Shown here: positions 12,112-25,500 of the stretch, piece after piece
How the letters are laid out: every line of letters begins with the position of its first letter
Numbering within the stretch: position 1 is the first letter of the stretch
Notes under the pieces: generated by a model
The model's input: only the letters and a program-made list of their open reading frames with translations
Databases searched by the model: none
What the model was told of the DNA's origin: nothing
Made by a program: the position numbers and the translations under genes
Source: Macquaria australasica
Taxonomy: Eukaryota; Chordata; Actinopteri; Centrarchiformes; Percichthyidae
DNA: 64,000 nt
Reading direction: 5' to 3'
NCBI GenBank assembly: GCA_005408345.1
Contig: SEMN01000699.1
Coordinates: 1 to 64,000 of the forward strand

Positions 12112-15100
12112 CTGAGAAGGAAGAAGGAAAGGACGCTGATTCATAACGTCAAGAGAAAAAAATAAATAAAGAGGACGAGAGGATGACAGGAAGACAGAGA
12201 GACGGACGAAAGGAAGGAAACAGACTTTGGATTCTGACTTTAGGCTCCTTAAAGGAGACATCATGAACCAAAAAAAGTTTTTCTGAAGAGCTAAAAACAC
12301 AAACACAGACACACCTCCTCAAGTAGAGAGAGGCAACTACATTACCCAGAAACCCTTTCAGGTGACATCAGTAAACTGGAGGGTCTGTGAAGGCTCACAC
12401 GACAGCAAGCAAACAAACTTTATTAATATCGCACTTTGGACAACAGAAGTCGCTTTAGAGGAAGAATAAAAAGGTGAAGGGGAGAGAGAAGAGACAGAAG
12501 ACAAAAATAAACTAAGAGAATTAATTATGTAACCCACAAAACAAAAAAACTAAGTCATAAAATCCAGAGAAAGCCAAAGACAATGAGTGGGTTTTAGAGT
12601 CGAGAAGCAACAACAGCAAAAGTTCCATCACCTTCATTACTGAAACTCACAGCTTTTAAGTTTTTATTCTTTGCTATTTATTTCATTTTTTAAATTTTAT
12701 TTCTAATAGGGTTGTTGTGTTTCTTTTGTTAATTTTTGCTGGTAGTTTTTTCTACATATTGTTTTGAATCTTGTTATGTGAAGCACTTTAGGCTTTTTAT
12801 CTCTGCATAAAAGACGATAACTAATCAATATTAATAAACATTATGCTGGACTGTGTGTGTGTGCGTGTGTGTGTGTTCTCACAGCGTGCTCTCTCCAGGG
12901 CGTCTGCGAGGCCACGCTCTCTCTCTCTGTCACACTCGTCTGTGTGTGTCGATCCATCCTTCCCGTCGTCTCCTGGCAGCGACACCTGGTGGTCACCGTG
13001 GGAACAGTCTGCTCACAAGAAAACATGGATGCTTGTTAACAACTACTGTTAATTAATACGCTGATGACACATTTAGCAGGATAACGTTTGAATTAGTATG
13101 TAGCGTAGAGAGACAGACCAGCTGCAGGGTGAGTTGAGTGATGGTTCGGTCTCTGCTTCTCAGCTCCTCTCTGAGCTGCTGCACCTCCTGCAGGAGAGCC
13201 TGCACCTAAACACACACATGCACAAGTTAGGGTTGTGGAAAGGGATTCTGGGAAATGTAGGATTTTATAACAGTAGAAGAAGCAGGTGAGGTTGGTTGAA
13301 GGAAAGCTGGTAAAGTTTTTCCTTTTTGAAATGACACTGCTGCTGCTGCTGTCGACCTCGGCTGTTTAAATAAAGGTTGAAAGGTGCTGCTCACCTGTGA
13401 GTCGGAGCTGTGGGTGGAGTCGACGGTCTCAGGACTCAGAGTGTCTGTGGTCAGAGTGTCATCGTCCACATCCTCCTCCTGAACAACATGCAGCACAAAC
13501 ATGTTTTATCGGATTTGTTGACAGTAACAAAAATATTGAATTAGCCCGGCCTCATCCTGCAAACCTCAACACTTAAAGCTAAAGAACTACATGTCTTTGA
13601 ACAGCGTTTTGTTTTTAAATTGTAATTATTGTAATTGAAATTCTGCATGTTGTGATATGTTGATACGTCCTGTAGTTGCACTAGGAACACAGCGCTCCTC
13701 CCCTCTCACCTGAAGCAGTAACCTCTGCAGGTACTCCAGCTGTGACCGGACTGCAGAGCAGTCCTCAGCCAGATCCTCCACATCAAGACCCAAACCAGGA
13801 GTACCAGGAGACAGGCAGGGAGACCTGAGGGGGTCAAGGACAGAGACATAAAAAGTCATCAACATCTGGTAAATGCACCTCTGTCTGCTGCGTTCAGGGA
13901 CGAGCATGAAATACTGTTCATCTAAACGGCTTTGGCTACAAATTCCAAAATAATGGTGGCAAAAAAAAACGTCTAAATATGTTGTTGAAAGTTCACACAG
14001 TTCACATATGAACACTGGCATCAGGAAACCCATTCAAAACTCCACTGACTAAACTAAATAAAGGAAGCCGGTCAAGATAACGGAGGTCTGACATTAATAT
14101 TAGACTAATGTTTACTATCACACAACTGCCAGGAAATAATGAATAAAGGTTATAATTTCAGCTCACACATGATAGTTTGCTTCTAATATTTAAATAATCT
14201 AACTGAGAGGTTTTGAATCACCTTGGAGGACAGAGGTCCAGAATGAGGTCACTGTCCCCGGTCGTGTCTGTCCTCTTATTCCCAGGATCCTCAGTTAGTT
14301 TGTAGCACTGGAAATCACTGAGGGGGCGATGGAAACGTTAGTGAACATGATGCATGATGGTCAGTTTGCTACTAGCGTTAACTCGACTCGCCTCTAACTG
14401 CAGGACATTTTTAGCAGCAGTGCAGTTGAGTGTCTCTTCCTCTCAGACAGTTCGATATGTACGTAGAGACATTTTCAACAATCTTATTCAAAAATGATGC
14501 AAACACATTTGTAAAAACATAAAACACTGTGACTCAAAGCGGATTCAATACAAAGACGCTCAGATGACAGGATTTGATATCTTTACTCTCAATTTTATGA
14601 AAGTATGTTAAATTCAATTCAATTCAACTGGGTTTTATTGGCATAAGAAACAGACGTTTAAATTGCCAAAGCAAGTGTGAAATAAAAAACATGAACATCA
14701 ACAGAAGAACTGTGATTTAGTTATGTTACATGTTTATGTTTTAGTGCAGAAAACTGTTCTTTTCTCCTGTATTATCGGTTTTATTCTACTTTAGCTTATT
14801 TTTATTTTCTATTTTACCCTTTTAAACCTATTTAAATGTGTCTTTTTATACTTTTTTTTCTTAATGTCTTTTATGTCTAATTTAAAGCACTTTGAAATGT
14901 CACTTTGAATTATGCTATATAAACAGACTTGACTTACTGAATAAGAAATACCCCAGAATATTGCATCTGCCACACCAACAGTAGTTAACACAGGCCATGG
15001 CCAGTCGACTGGGAATCATTTACCTCAGTTTCCACGTCAACACATTTGGTATTTTTAATAAAGATACTCGAGCGAATGTCCCTATAAAATGGCTTCGATA

Positions 15101-18100
15101 ACAGCCTTGAAAGCAGCGTTATTGCTAACTCCAGTGTTACTCGCCTCCTCAGGTACGTTGGGTGCCATCACTGCCCACGTTGACTTCTTTAATTAGCCAC
15201 AAGCACATATTTCATGACACCTTCACACATTTTATAGACTGCTAAAGGAATGTAAAGACATTAATTTCTTTCAGGATTGCTCGAAGTAGGTGTATGATTG
15301 GGAACGTTCACTGACAGATTTTTGAAAGCCATATTGATTTTTTGACAAATTCCACTGCCAACGGTTCAAGTCAGCCTACAAACAAAAGAAAGAAATGTAC
15401 ACACTGACAAAAAATGTACTTACACATTCATGATCCCATCGGGAAATAAATATTGATTTGAGTAACCCTATGACTTTCCCTGCAGCCTTACTGAGCACGC
15501 CAATCTGTCTTCTAATAAACTGACTTTTAAAATCAGACACAAACGTGTCTGTACACATTCAAGCTTCCAATACAGAGAATGAAACGTTTTGATGTGATGC
15601 ATCCATGACCTTTCCCCTAAAGCAAACATCAGATCACCCTTTCTGACCATGAGCCCTTACAGTAGTCTGTGCACAGTCAGTATTTGCTGACAACATTCAT
15701 GCTACTAACAGTAAGAAACCTGTTGATCTTGGCTAACCCCTTCACCTTTCCTCTTTCCACCATGAGCTGAAACTTTGGCAGCGCTACAACTTAGCTTTTT
15801 TGTTAAAATAATGAAAATCCAAATATTTCTATACACATTTAACTTTGCAATCTCTGGAAACATCCAATATCTTTGAGCAGTCCCAACATGGATCTCATTT
15901 CAACGCAGACCATGTAAACTCCTGAAAGTTAACCACTCTAGCACTCTGCAGGTTAATCCAGGACAAGCACACTGACAAAAAGTAGCTTCCCTCACCTTTC
16001 ATTGTCATTGTGGACGTCCTGCGTTCCCCAGCAGAGCTGTCTCATCCTCCACTGAGCCATGTGGGGAATCCCATCTCCATCTGCAGGGTTCAGACCAGCA
16101 GCATGATGAAACAGGGCTTATTACAAATGAAACAGAGTTTATTTAGAGTAGAAACAGCCAATTACACAAGAATACGACTGAAGCGAGATCAAACCCTGAC
16201 TTACCTGCTTAACTGACCAGATAACGTTTCAGTTGCTAATCAGAACCATAGCTCCTAAACTGGACCGTTAGCTTGACTGAACTTAACTGCTTTAGCTCCT
16301 AAATGGAAGAGATAGCTAACCTGTTCTGTGCTCCGCTAATGGCAAGCTAAAGCTAATAATTACACTTTGTAGAGACCTGATATAAAACATTCAGTGGTTC
16401 AAATCAGTTCACTTTCAGGCTGTAGTTGAGTTTTAGATGAATTCAGTAACTACGGTGTTGTGTTTTGTTCCCAACTTCAACAACAAAGTGTTCTGAATTT
16501 GCTGGTTAGTATCGGTCATTGTGCCTAATTGTCATTTAGAGGAAAATATAACCTTGGTGGGCTCCATCACTTTACTTTATGTGAGTTTATGACATCTACA
16601 CACACACACACACACACCGCTGTGCAGTGAGGCATCTTCTGGTAAGTCTGCATCCAGCATGAGGTCATCATCATCCAGATCACAGGACTCCAGGTTGTTC
16701 AAGATGTCCTGAAAGAGACGGAATTCAAACGTCAACACCAAGACTACCGAGAGCTAAACATCTTATGTAGAATTAAATATTGTGTGTCACATATCAAAAA
16801 CACTGACACCACTCAGGTCATTCCTTTCATTTGGCAGCTGTCTCAATGTACCCGTTTGTGTTTCTTCTGCACAGTGCATGACAGTGGTTAGCTTTTGAGC
16901 TAGTTACCATTGATTGTATTGCATTGTGGAATAAAAATGTAGGCTATAGTAGACACCCAGTAAAATCTTGGTTCAAACTGACTTTGTTCCACATTCTCAG
17001 GTAATTACAAGTTTAAGACTTTTTCTTCGAGGGTTGTTGAAAGGGGAAACGCAGAAAACACCATCACTAAAACATACTGAACTGATTAAACTACTAAAGG
17101 AGCAGAAGGTGGATTTTTTTTCTGTCTGTTGGTGTACATGAAGGACAGCGTGTTTTCTGAGCTCGTGCTACATCATTATGTATGTCAGAGGAGAAGACAG
17201 ACAAAAAAAGTAGGCAATATAGTATGTATGAATAATGGTGACGATGGTTTCCAATTTTCTGCAAGGTGAGGCAGACACAGAGACCCACAGTGCATCTCTT
17301 CTCGCCCTCGCAAGCACAAAATAAAATCCCTGAATAAACACACACAAAAGAACAAAAATCAAAACCAATTTATTTCCTTCTTCTGTAAAATAGCAGCTAC
17401 AGTACGAAGGACGGTGTAAGCTTCAACCAGATGCTGATAAAAGACTAAAGACCTTCCCATCACTGTGAGGAGAAGGTCTTTTGAGCCTGCTGATCAATGG
17501 CAGACTGAGTCTTTGTATGTCTGCACAATGAAGGAGGGAGAGCGTTCGATTCAGATGTATTTAGAAACTTTAAGAGCCTGAAACACAAAAACTACCACTT
17601 TAGCATCATTATTGGGCTGTGTCTTCCTTATTATAATCATCAGTAAATCAAATAATATTCAACCAGACATACGGGACTGATTATTGAACTAACTAATAGA
17701 TGTGTGTTGTTTTTGGAGGGTGTCCTGTGTAATTAATATTAACTGGCTGTTTCCTTATCGTTCCTCTTTTGTTTCATATTAGGATACTACTGTGCAGTAT
17801 GCCGGCCACAGGCAAGTTATGTTTTTCTTATTTGCCAGACAATTTCCATTTGATTCCATTAGAAACACCTCAGCAAAATGCAGTCCAAACTCTTTGTAAA
17901 AGGTAGAGTTTGGGTGGTGTCACCGTGCCATAGAGCTCCATTTATTGTTTTTGGACAATAAATGGAGCTCTATGGCACATAGAGCTCCATTTATTGTCCA
18001 AAAACTATTTAATGAGCCACACTAGAGCATCAAATGTGGATTCATGCAACAAATGCACCATTTCCTCCTGTTTGAACCTTTTTTAAGCATGAAATATTTG

Positions 18101-21100
18101 TGAGGTGTTTTTAAAGATTTCGTCTTCAGTAGGAACCAGTGTGATTGAAGTCAGACAGTACTGAGGGACGGACTAACATGTTGGTTTGAGTCTGAACAAC
18201 TGACAAGAAAAATACAGAATAAACTCCAGATTTAAGAGCTGCTTTGGGAGTGAGAAAATATAAGAGCGTTCACAGAGATGCTGTTAGAAAACAGTTTAAA
18301 AGTTTCTCCTTAACTCAAATCTAAAAGCAAACTTCATCTCAAAGAAAAGAGAATATTTGGGGGAAATGGAGACAAAGAAGAGGCTGAAGAAGAGTTTGAC
18401 ACAGTTTGTTTCGTTATTTCCTGCCTGGAGAAGCTTAGTCACACCACAGCGACCTGAGAGGAAACCAAACGTTCACCCTGAATAACTGCTGCATTTAAAA
18501 CACACACACACACCTGCAGAAAGTCAGCCTGTCCCTGGTGTCTGAGAGCAGCCATCCACATCAGCACATTACCTCCTAATCTCCTCTTTCTGCTGCTGTC
18601 CTCCTCCTCCTCCTCCTCCTGTTCTCACCTCCCTTTTCTCTCCTACTTCCTCCTCTGCTCTTATCTTATCTGTCTTTTCCTCTGCTCTTCCTCTCCTTTC
18701 CTATCACCTTACTCCTTCTCTCTTTTCCTTTCCACTTGTTTATCACTCTCTATTTCTCTCTCCTCTTTTCCTCTGCTCCTCCTCTTTCTCCCACCTTCGA
18801 TCTCTTCGTCCTCTCCTTCCTCATCACTTCTCTCTCCATCCATTTTTCTTTTTCCTCTCTCTTCCGGGCCTCCATCTTTCTTCTGATCCTCCTCTCTTCT
18901 TTAAATATTTTTACTCTGTACTGTCCTCATTTGTCCTTTCTTTGTTTCCTTATTTCTATCTTCTAGTCTGTCTGTAAAATTTTAGTCTCGTTTGTCATAA
19001 TTTTCATTGACGAAACAAACACCATCTCCTGACTTCTCCTCCTCTCCTTCGACCACCTTGTCACTCGTCTCACCTCCTGCTCTAATCCTCTCCTTCTCCT
19101 TTGATTCTCCTCCCTCTTATCTTTTCTGACCTCCTGAGCTCTTCCTCTCATCCTTCCTCCTCTTACTTCTCTTCCTCCTTTTCGCTCTGGTCTCTGAACT
19201 AATCGATGTATGGAGGCCACACACACACACAAACACACACACACACACCCTTTCTCACTTGACTTGGCAGCTCCGCACCGACAAACAAAAAGCAGTTTCT
19301 TTTGTGTTGACCCTCCCCTTCAAAACACACACAAACAACAAACCATCAGCTTTCTACTGATTTCAGGCTGTTTGACCCGACGACCAGCAGTCTGCTGTGT
19401 AACGGTGTGCCAACAGCTTCAGCACACACACCTCGTTAACACACAGAGCTCATTAACACCCACTCAACATTATTCAGGAAGTATATTAACTGTGCTGAAC
19501 AGGAGACAGTAATAACGCCGGCAGTCGAGGCTTGAGCTGACGACTGCAGTGCTCTACAAACTGCTGTGAAGTTGTGCTTTTGGGAGGCAGACGGCTGGAA
19601 AAAACCCCTGACAGCTGGAGCTCTGCTGCAGGTGTGATGGACATGAAACTCTCCTGAATCATCAGAACAAAAGATCAACAACTGTGTTAGAAAATATCTG
19701 GTTCTTTGGTAAAAGGTCAAAAGGTACAAGAAGCCTGTGGACAGAAAACCTGAAGGAGAGAAGTCAACTACGACTCCCAGGGTGCATTTCAGCAAGAAAC
19801 ATCCAATCACAGAGCTTAAAGATATGTTACATGCAACACTAACAGCGGGTAGAAGAGCTGTTGAGAAAACTGATTTTAAAACCTGCAGCTTAAATCAATT
19901 CACTCTCCAATTCTTGGTCAATTATGGAGGAATTCAGTAACTATGGCGACGTGTTCTGCTGTGAATTTCACTGGTTTCTTCACCATGGCAACGGCAGCTG
20001 AGGCTCATGGGTATTATAGTATTTAAATCAAGTTCAAATATTTCAATTATGAATTATAATGGCTGTTATATTAACCAGAAGAGTTGCATGTTTCTTTGTT
20101 CAGTAACTTTGAGAATATTGTTTAAAGAAACATTTAAAAACCAGCAGCTCTTCCTGCTTTACTACAATCTGGAAATACAGACGATCACCCGATCAATAGT
20201 CTTATCCCGGGACAGCACGTTCCTTCAGCCTGATGGATTTATTACTGAGGAACTTTAATTTAAGAGCACGACCAGGATCTTAAACTCAGAGTCTTATTTT
20301 CAAAATTTTAAAACAATATCTTAATGGTCCGATATTATTTTTACTTTCAAAATACCGGATCCAAATTATGTACATTTAAAATTCATTATCTTGAGACACA
20401 CCATCTGTTTTTGTTAAATGACATCTGACATGTGATTAAAGTGTGAAAGTATTGGACCTCTAAGGTAAACACAGTAGATGTGACAGAGAGCTGCTTCACC
20501 TTCGTTCACCTGAACCTGACACACAGCAGTGAGAGCCTCATACTGTGAGGTGGCAGCTGTAGTTCCCTCAGCAGACACACGAGGGAGCCAGAGGGTTTCA
20601 TTCACACTTCAGCTGTCCTGATGAAGAAACCTGACGACTGATCGCAGCGAGAAGCTCGTGATTTAAACGTCTGTGACCTCAGAGGTGCAGGTTTCATTTC
20701 TGATTCTGGTAGATGAAAATCAGTCAAATCTGATTATGATATTATAAACTTTTTAATTTTAAGTAAACATTTTAATATTTAAATAACTTAAAGCTGTGAA
20801 TCAGCTAGTCTGAATTTGGTTAAATTGGCTCTGCAGGTATGTTTAGAGTCTTTTTCAGTTTTAATCATTTGTTAAAATACTGAAAGAGGCTGATAAAAAT
20901 TGAGAAGTGGCAGCTATTCGTCACTGTTATAAGTTGGTTTTTTAATGTCCTGCGGTTTCAGCTGCTGAGGGGAAACTTGATTTCTCCCAGAAAAAGACTG
21001 AAATGCAGCTTTTATTGGAGGTTTTATAGCGGGGGAATTCTGTACTGCAATGAGATTAATTTGCGGGTTTTAGCTGCAATTATCGTGCTGCGTTCAGGAA

Positions 21101-22504
21101 CTGTTTCTCCCGCTATTCTGATCTCTAAACTGGAACCAGTTCCAAATTTAAAGAAGCGAGGATTCACTGAGAAATGTGCTTTTTGACTCCGTTTATGGAT
21201 TCCTGAAAGTTTAGACCAACTACTACATCTTTAATATCACTAATAACAACCAATTTACTTTAAATTTAAACAAAGATTACCACAATATGCCTCATCATTT
21301 ATGACTGTGAACGGCAGCCTGAATCTGCTGCACATAAAAGGTGATTTTATCACTTTGGTTTCTTCTTGTACTCAGTATGAAAAGGATCAGAACCAGGATT
21401 CAATAACTGAGTCAACATGCAGAACTGTAACCAGAATCAACAAAAACTGAGCAAAAAGGACATGTAGTTCAAGTGCTGGTGGAAAATTCAGACATCTGAG
21501 ACTTCCACTTTGGCTGCCAAACACCACGTGTTGCATTCAGGTGCTATTATGTTGAAAAGTGAGATGGTTGTGGAAGCAGCAGCTTTGACACTTACAGAAC
21601 AGCTCAGAGTTCTGATCTCGAGTTCAGACTAGTTTCAAAAATGTGCACCAAGTGCCAGCTGCAGACCGCAGAAACGTTCTGACAATCAGCTCCATCAGTG
21701 ACGGCCTGTTTCTGCCTGTTTCTGCCTGTCTGATGTTCACTTTGTTCTGTTCAGGCTGCTCTCTGGAACCAAACCATCTGCCGTCCAACACCCAAAACAA
21801 GCTGGCCTGGTTTAGGCTGCTGGTTTCTGGTCCCAAGTAGAACAGAGAGGCAGGACGGAACTGATGCTGCTGGAATACTAAACTCTCGCTGTTTGTCTCT
21901 TTTCTGCTCGGTGGAGCCAAAACCAACAAATGCTCATGAACATATTCAGCTGCTCACACTGTGACACTAACAACAGTTAAATAATACATCTTAAACAAGA
22001 GACATTTGTTTGATTAGCCACCTCATCTCATTGTCGTGAACCATCTGCACCTCTGTTCAGTAATCTCACTCTTCTTCTTTCTTGTAAACAAACAAAAGTT
22101 ATGTTTAGATTCAGTGTTTCTCACCAAAACTCATTGTGTGCATCCTTGAGCTCTAACAAAAGTGTCGAGTGCATTTCCTTCCTCATAAAACATTTGCAAA
22201 ACTGATTATTTAGATATTTTAAATCCAGCATTGTTGACATCCATGTTTACTTCTTCTTCTCTGCCTTTGCTGGTCCTTTGCAGTGTTTCTTGCCGTGTTA
22301 CAGCACGAGGTAAAGAAGACAGGGAACCTTTAACTGTCTACAGACATTTATCTATGAAACTCACTGGTACCTAAAACCTTTAAACTAGTTCAGTTATTCC
22401 TCATCTGGTGGTTTTAAATTTGGCTGATATGATGATTTCCTCCTTGGCAGCAGACGAGTGTTCATGTTTATCTGCTGTAACCTCCATCAGTGTCAGGTTC
22501 ATTA

Positions 22505-22543
<39 letters not shown>

Positions 22544-25500
22544 CCTTACGATGCTGTTGAGGTCGGAGTCGAAGCTCCCGATGTGATGGGTGGTGTTGCT
22601 GTTGGTGTTGGTGTTGATGGAGGCGGTCGTGGCGGAGCCCCCCAGTGGCTCCAGGCCCTCCTCGTCCCACATGTAGGTTCCCCCAGACCCACAGCTGTCC
22701 GATGGGGACAGGTCCAGGGACGAACCACCCTACAAAACGCCAGAGAGGATGTGGGTGTTTTTATTTTTTAACACACTGCCCGTCTTCCTGTAGCTGAGAG
22801 TAGATCCAAACAAGAGACATGAAGAGAGAGCGAGGGAGATGAACTGGAGATGTTGAGGTTACACGGCTCCTTATTCACGAATGTTTGAGATTATTTCAGA
22901 TTTTTCATGAACTTACATAGATAAAAGCAGAAAGGCTGGAGAGTAAATCTGCCTCTGAGATTGTATGGGGATTGTTTGGGACAATTTTGCTGCTGCTGTA
23001 GGCGAAGAGCAGAAGTAAATTTTAACTTTTTCCTTCTGAGCTTCCGGCCACATGCAGGTTTTAACGGACTCAAAGCGGAAACCAGAATCAGCGTTTCATT
23101 CCAGCACCTGTTTCGAGCTAGCAGGGTGACACGGTGCCTGATAGGAGGTTAGAAACTGCTTTCACACCCTGCAAACTATGTGGCTGATGCGTCACTGTCT
23201 GCGGGTGGGGACGACTCCAACTACTGCACCTATAAACTGTGAGTCAAGTATCATGACACTCCACGTATCTATATTTGTAATATTACACCATTTTAATGAC
23301 ATAACTTTATGTCATAGGTAACACAGTGTCAAAATAAAGTTTCTCGTTGCCCCTAACAACGGATCCAAGTGTATAAAGCTTTGTTTTTCAGATGTTAATG
23401 GATGTCATCTTTCATATAAAAGTTGTAGAGAACTGATGTTTCTACATTTTGTTTGCATTCATTGCCAGATAGAGATTTTGTTGTTCTGATGGTACAAAAA
23501 CATCACAATGATGAGGAAACAAGCAAGCAGGGTAATCCAACAATAAAGTGACAGTTACAGGAGTCTCCTATCAAACTGTTCATTGATCTGCCTTGTGATG
23601 GTACCTGGTCATGGTAGTCCGGCTGACTGGACCTTCTCCGACGGGAGAGCCGGGTCAGCTGATGCTCCCCTCGCTCACCTGGAGAGAGAAACAGAATTTA
23701 TTTTACCGAATGTCTCGAGGCGTTTCCTGACTCGTACATCAACCCTATAAAACTCACCACCGAGTGTCACGGCGGCCCAGTCCACCCCGTCATCCAGAAA
23801 ACAGAGTCCTGCTGCCTTGGTAACACCGTTGACAGCCACCTTGTCATCATCGAACCTGGGGCACGATTGGTCGAGCCCTGAGTCGTCTTCATCATTTTTA
23901 GAGGAGAGCAGCAGTATGCCCACCCCTCCATTTCCTACAAACACAAAGCAGGACTCTGTTGGTTTCCAGTTATCATGAAAAGGAAACAGATCTTAAAAAG
24001 TAGGGAAGAGCTGTTGTGTGTTTTTCTGTCCTTTCCTACCGAGGTTGTCAAAGTCGTCCATATACTCCTGACTGGTGTCATTTCTATCCAGAGACGAGTT
24101 GGAGGACAGGGACATGTCCTCCAGCGTCTCCCCCACGATCGACACCTCTAACTGGGATGCTGGCTCTGCCGACAGCCCCTCGGTCTCTGGGGTACTTTCT
24201 GATGATGAGGAAGAGGAGATTAGAGATATCACATGAGAAGTGGAACGAAGCAGATGGGATGAGATATCAGAGATGAAACTTTGGTTAAAAAGAATAAAAA
24301 TGAAATGAATGATAAGATTTGATTAGGTAGAACATCACAGTGGAGTGGGAGCAGTGGTTCGTACTGGACTTTGATGAGGATCTCACACCTGGGCTGGTTT
24401 CTGTAGTAGAAGGTGTCTCTACTGAGTTTCTCCTTGCCATCAGTCCTTGGTTCACCTGCGGTTCACCTGCAGGCTCATTGGCTGGGGTCACTCGAAGGGG
24501 GCGGGACTGCTTGATGAGTGACGGGCGTGACAGCTTATAGCTGATGCCACTGGGCTTAGAGGCGGGGCCGAGGCTGGGTAGGAGGAGCTTCTTTAAGGCT
24601 GAGGCGGGCAGGAGGGAGGGGATGCTGATCCCTGACCTCCCTGGACCGGCAGAACTTTGAACTTTGACTCCTCCACCTCTGCCTCCGCCCTCAGGAGTCT
24701 GGCTGGTAACAGGGGATTTTGCCAAGCTGCCTCTGGGTGGAGCCTGAGCGGAGGAAGCTGTCAGCTCCTTGAGTCCTCGCCCGGCAGCCCTGTTGATGGA
24801 GTAGGAGTGGGTGACGGCGGGGTAGCGAGAGAGGGAGGAGGAGGAGATGGAGGAAGGGGTGAGGGTGGGGAAGGGCTGCTGTCGGACCTGGGTGAGGCTG
24901 CGTGACCGAAAACGATCACTTTCAGTCAGCTGGACAGATGGAGCGGACCCGAGGCTGTCACTGGAGTGGGAGCGGCTGGCCGCCGGTTTCTTTTGGAGGG
25001 GGGAACCTGATCGAGAACCGGGACCAGAACCTGGCCTAGAACTGCCAGAACAAGCAAAGCTCTGAGGCTGTCTCAGAAAACCATTGGTTCCACTCCGTGG
25101 TTTGGATCCAGAAAGACCGTTCAGGGTCTGTTTTGTGCCGTTGATTAGCCCAGAGGCAGTTTGGCTCAGTTTGGAACCGTGAGATCCACTTTTAGTGGCA
25201 GGAAGGGTTCTGGGGCTGGACTGTGGTGATGGCGATGATGAGGATGTCACAGGATGGCCCAGACCACGCCCCTTTCCTGCAGAAGACGTGGTTGGCTTCT
25301 TGGCGTCACGCTGTGACACCACAGGTGATCCCTGTTGCCGTTGGGAATAATACTGATGGATGTTGTTACCAGAGCGACTCTGCCCGACATTCCCGCCCTT
25401 TCCTCTTCTCCACTCCCTCTCTCCGTCGGCCCCTCCATCCTCCGTCGTCCCATTTTCTTTCCTCCATTTCATGGAAAACGAAGTCGGCACTCTGATAAAT

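Larger units (their letters stand above)
16709..22549 (-). other. ccser2 intron between exons 6 and 5 (5.8 kb)
   Basis: The largest internal intron. It holds a three-arm inverted repeat (17926-18005), a 600-bp pyrimidine-rich tract (18590-19190), (CA)n tracts and AT-rich unique DNA. Small ORFs on either strand lack splice context. Confidence 0.65.
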
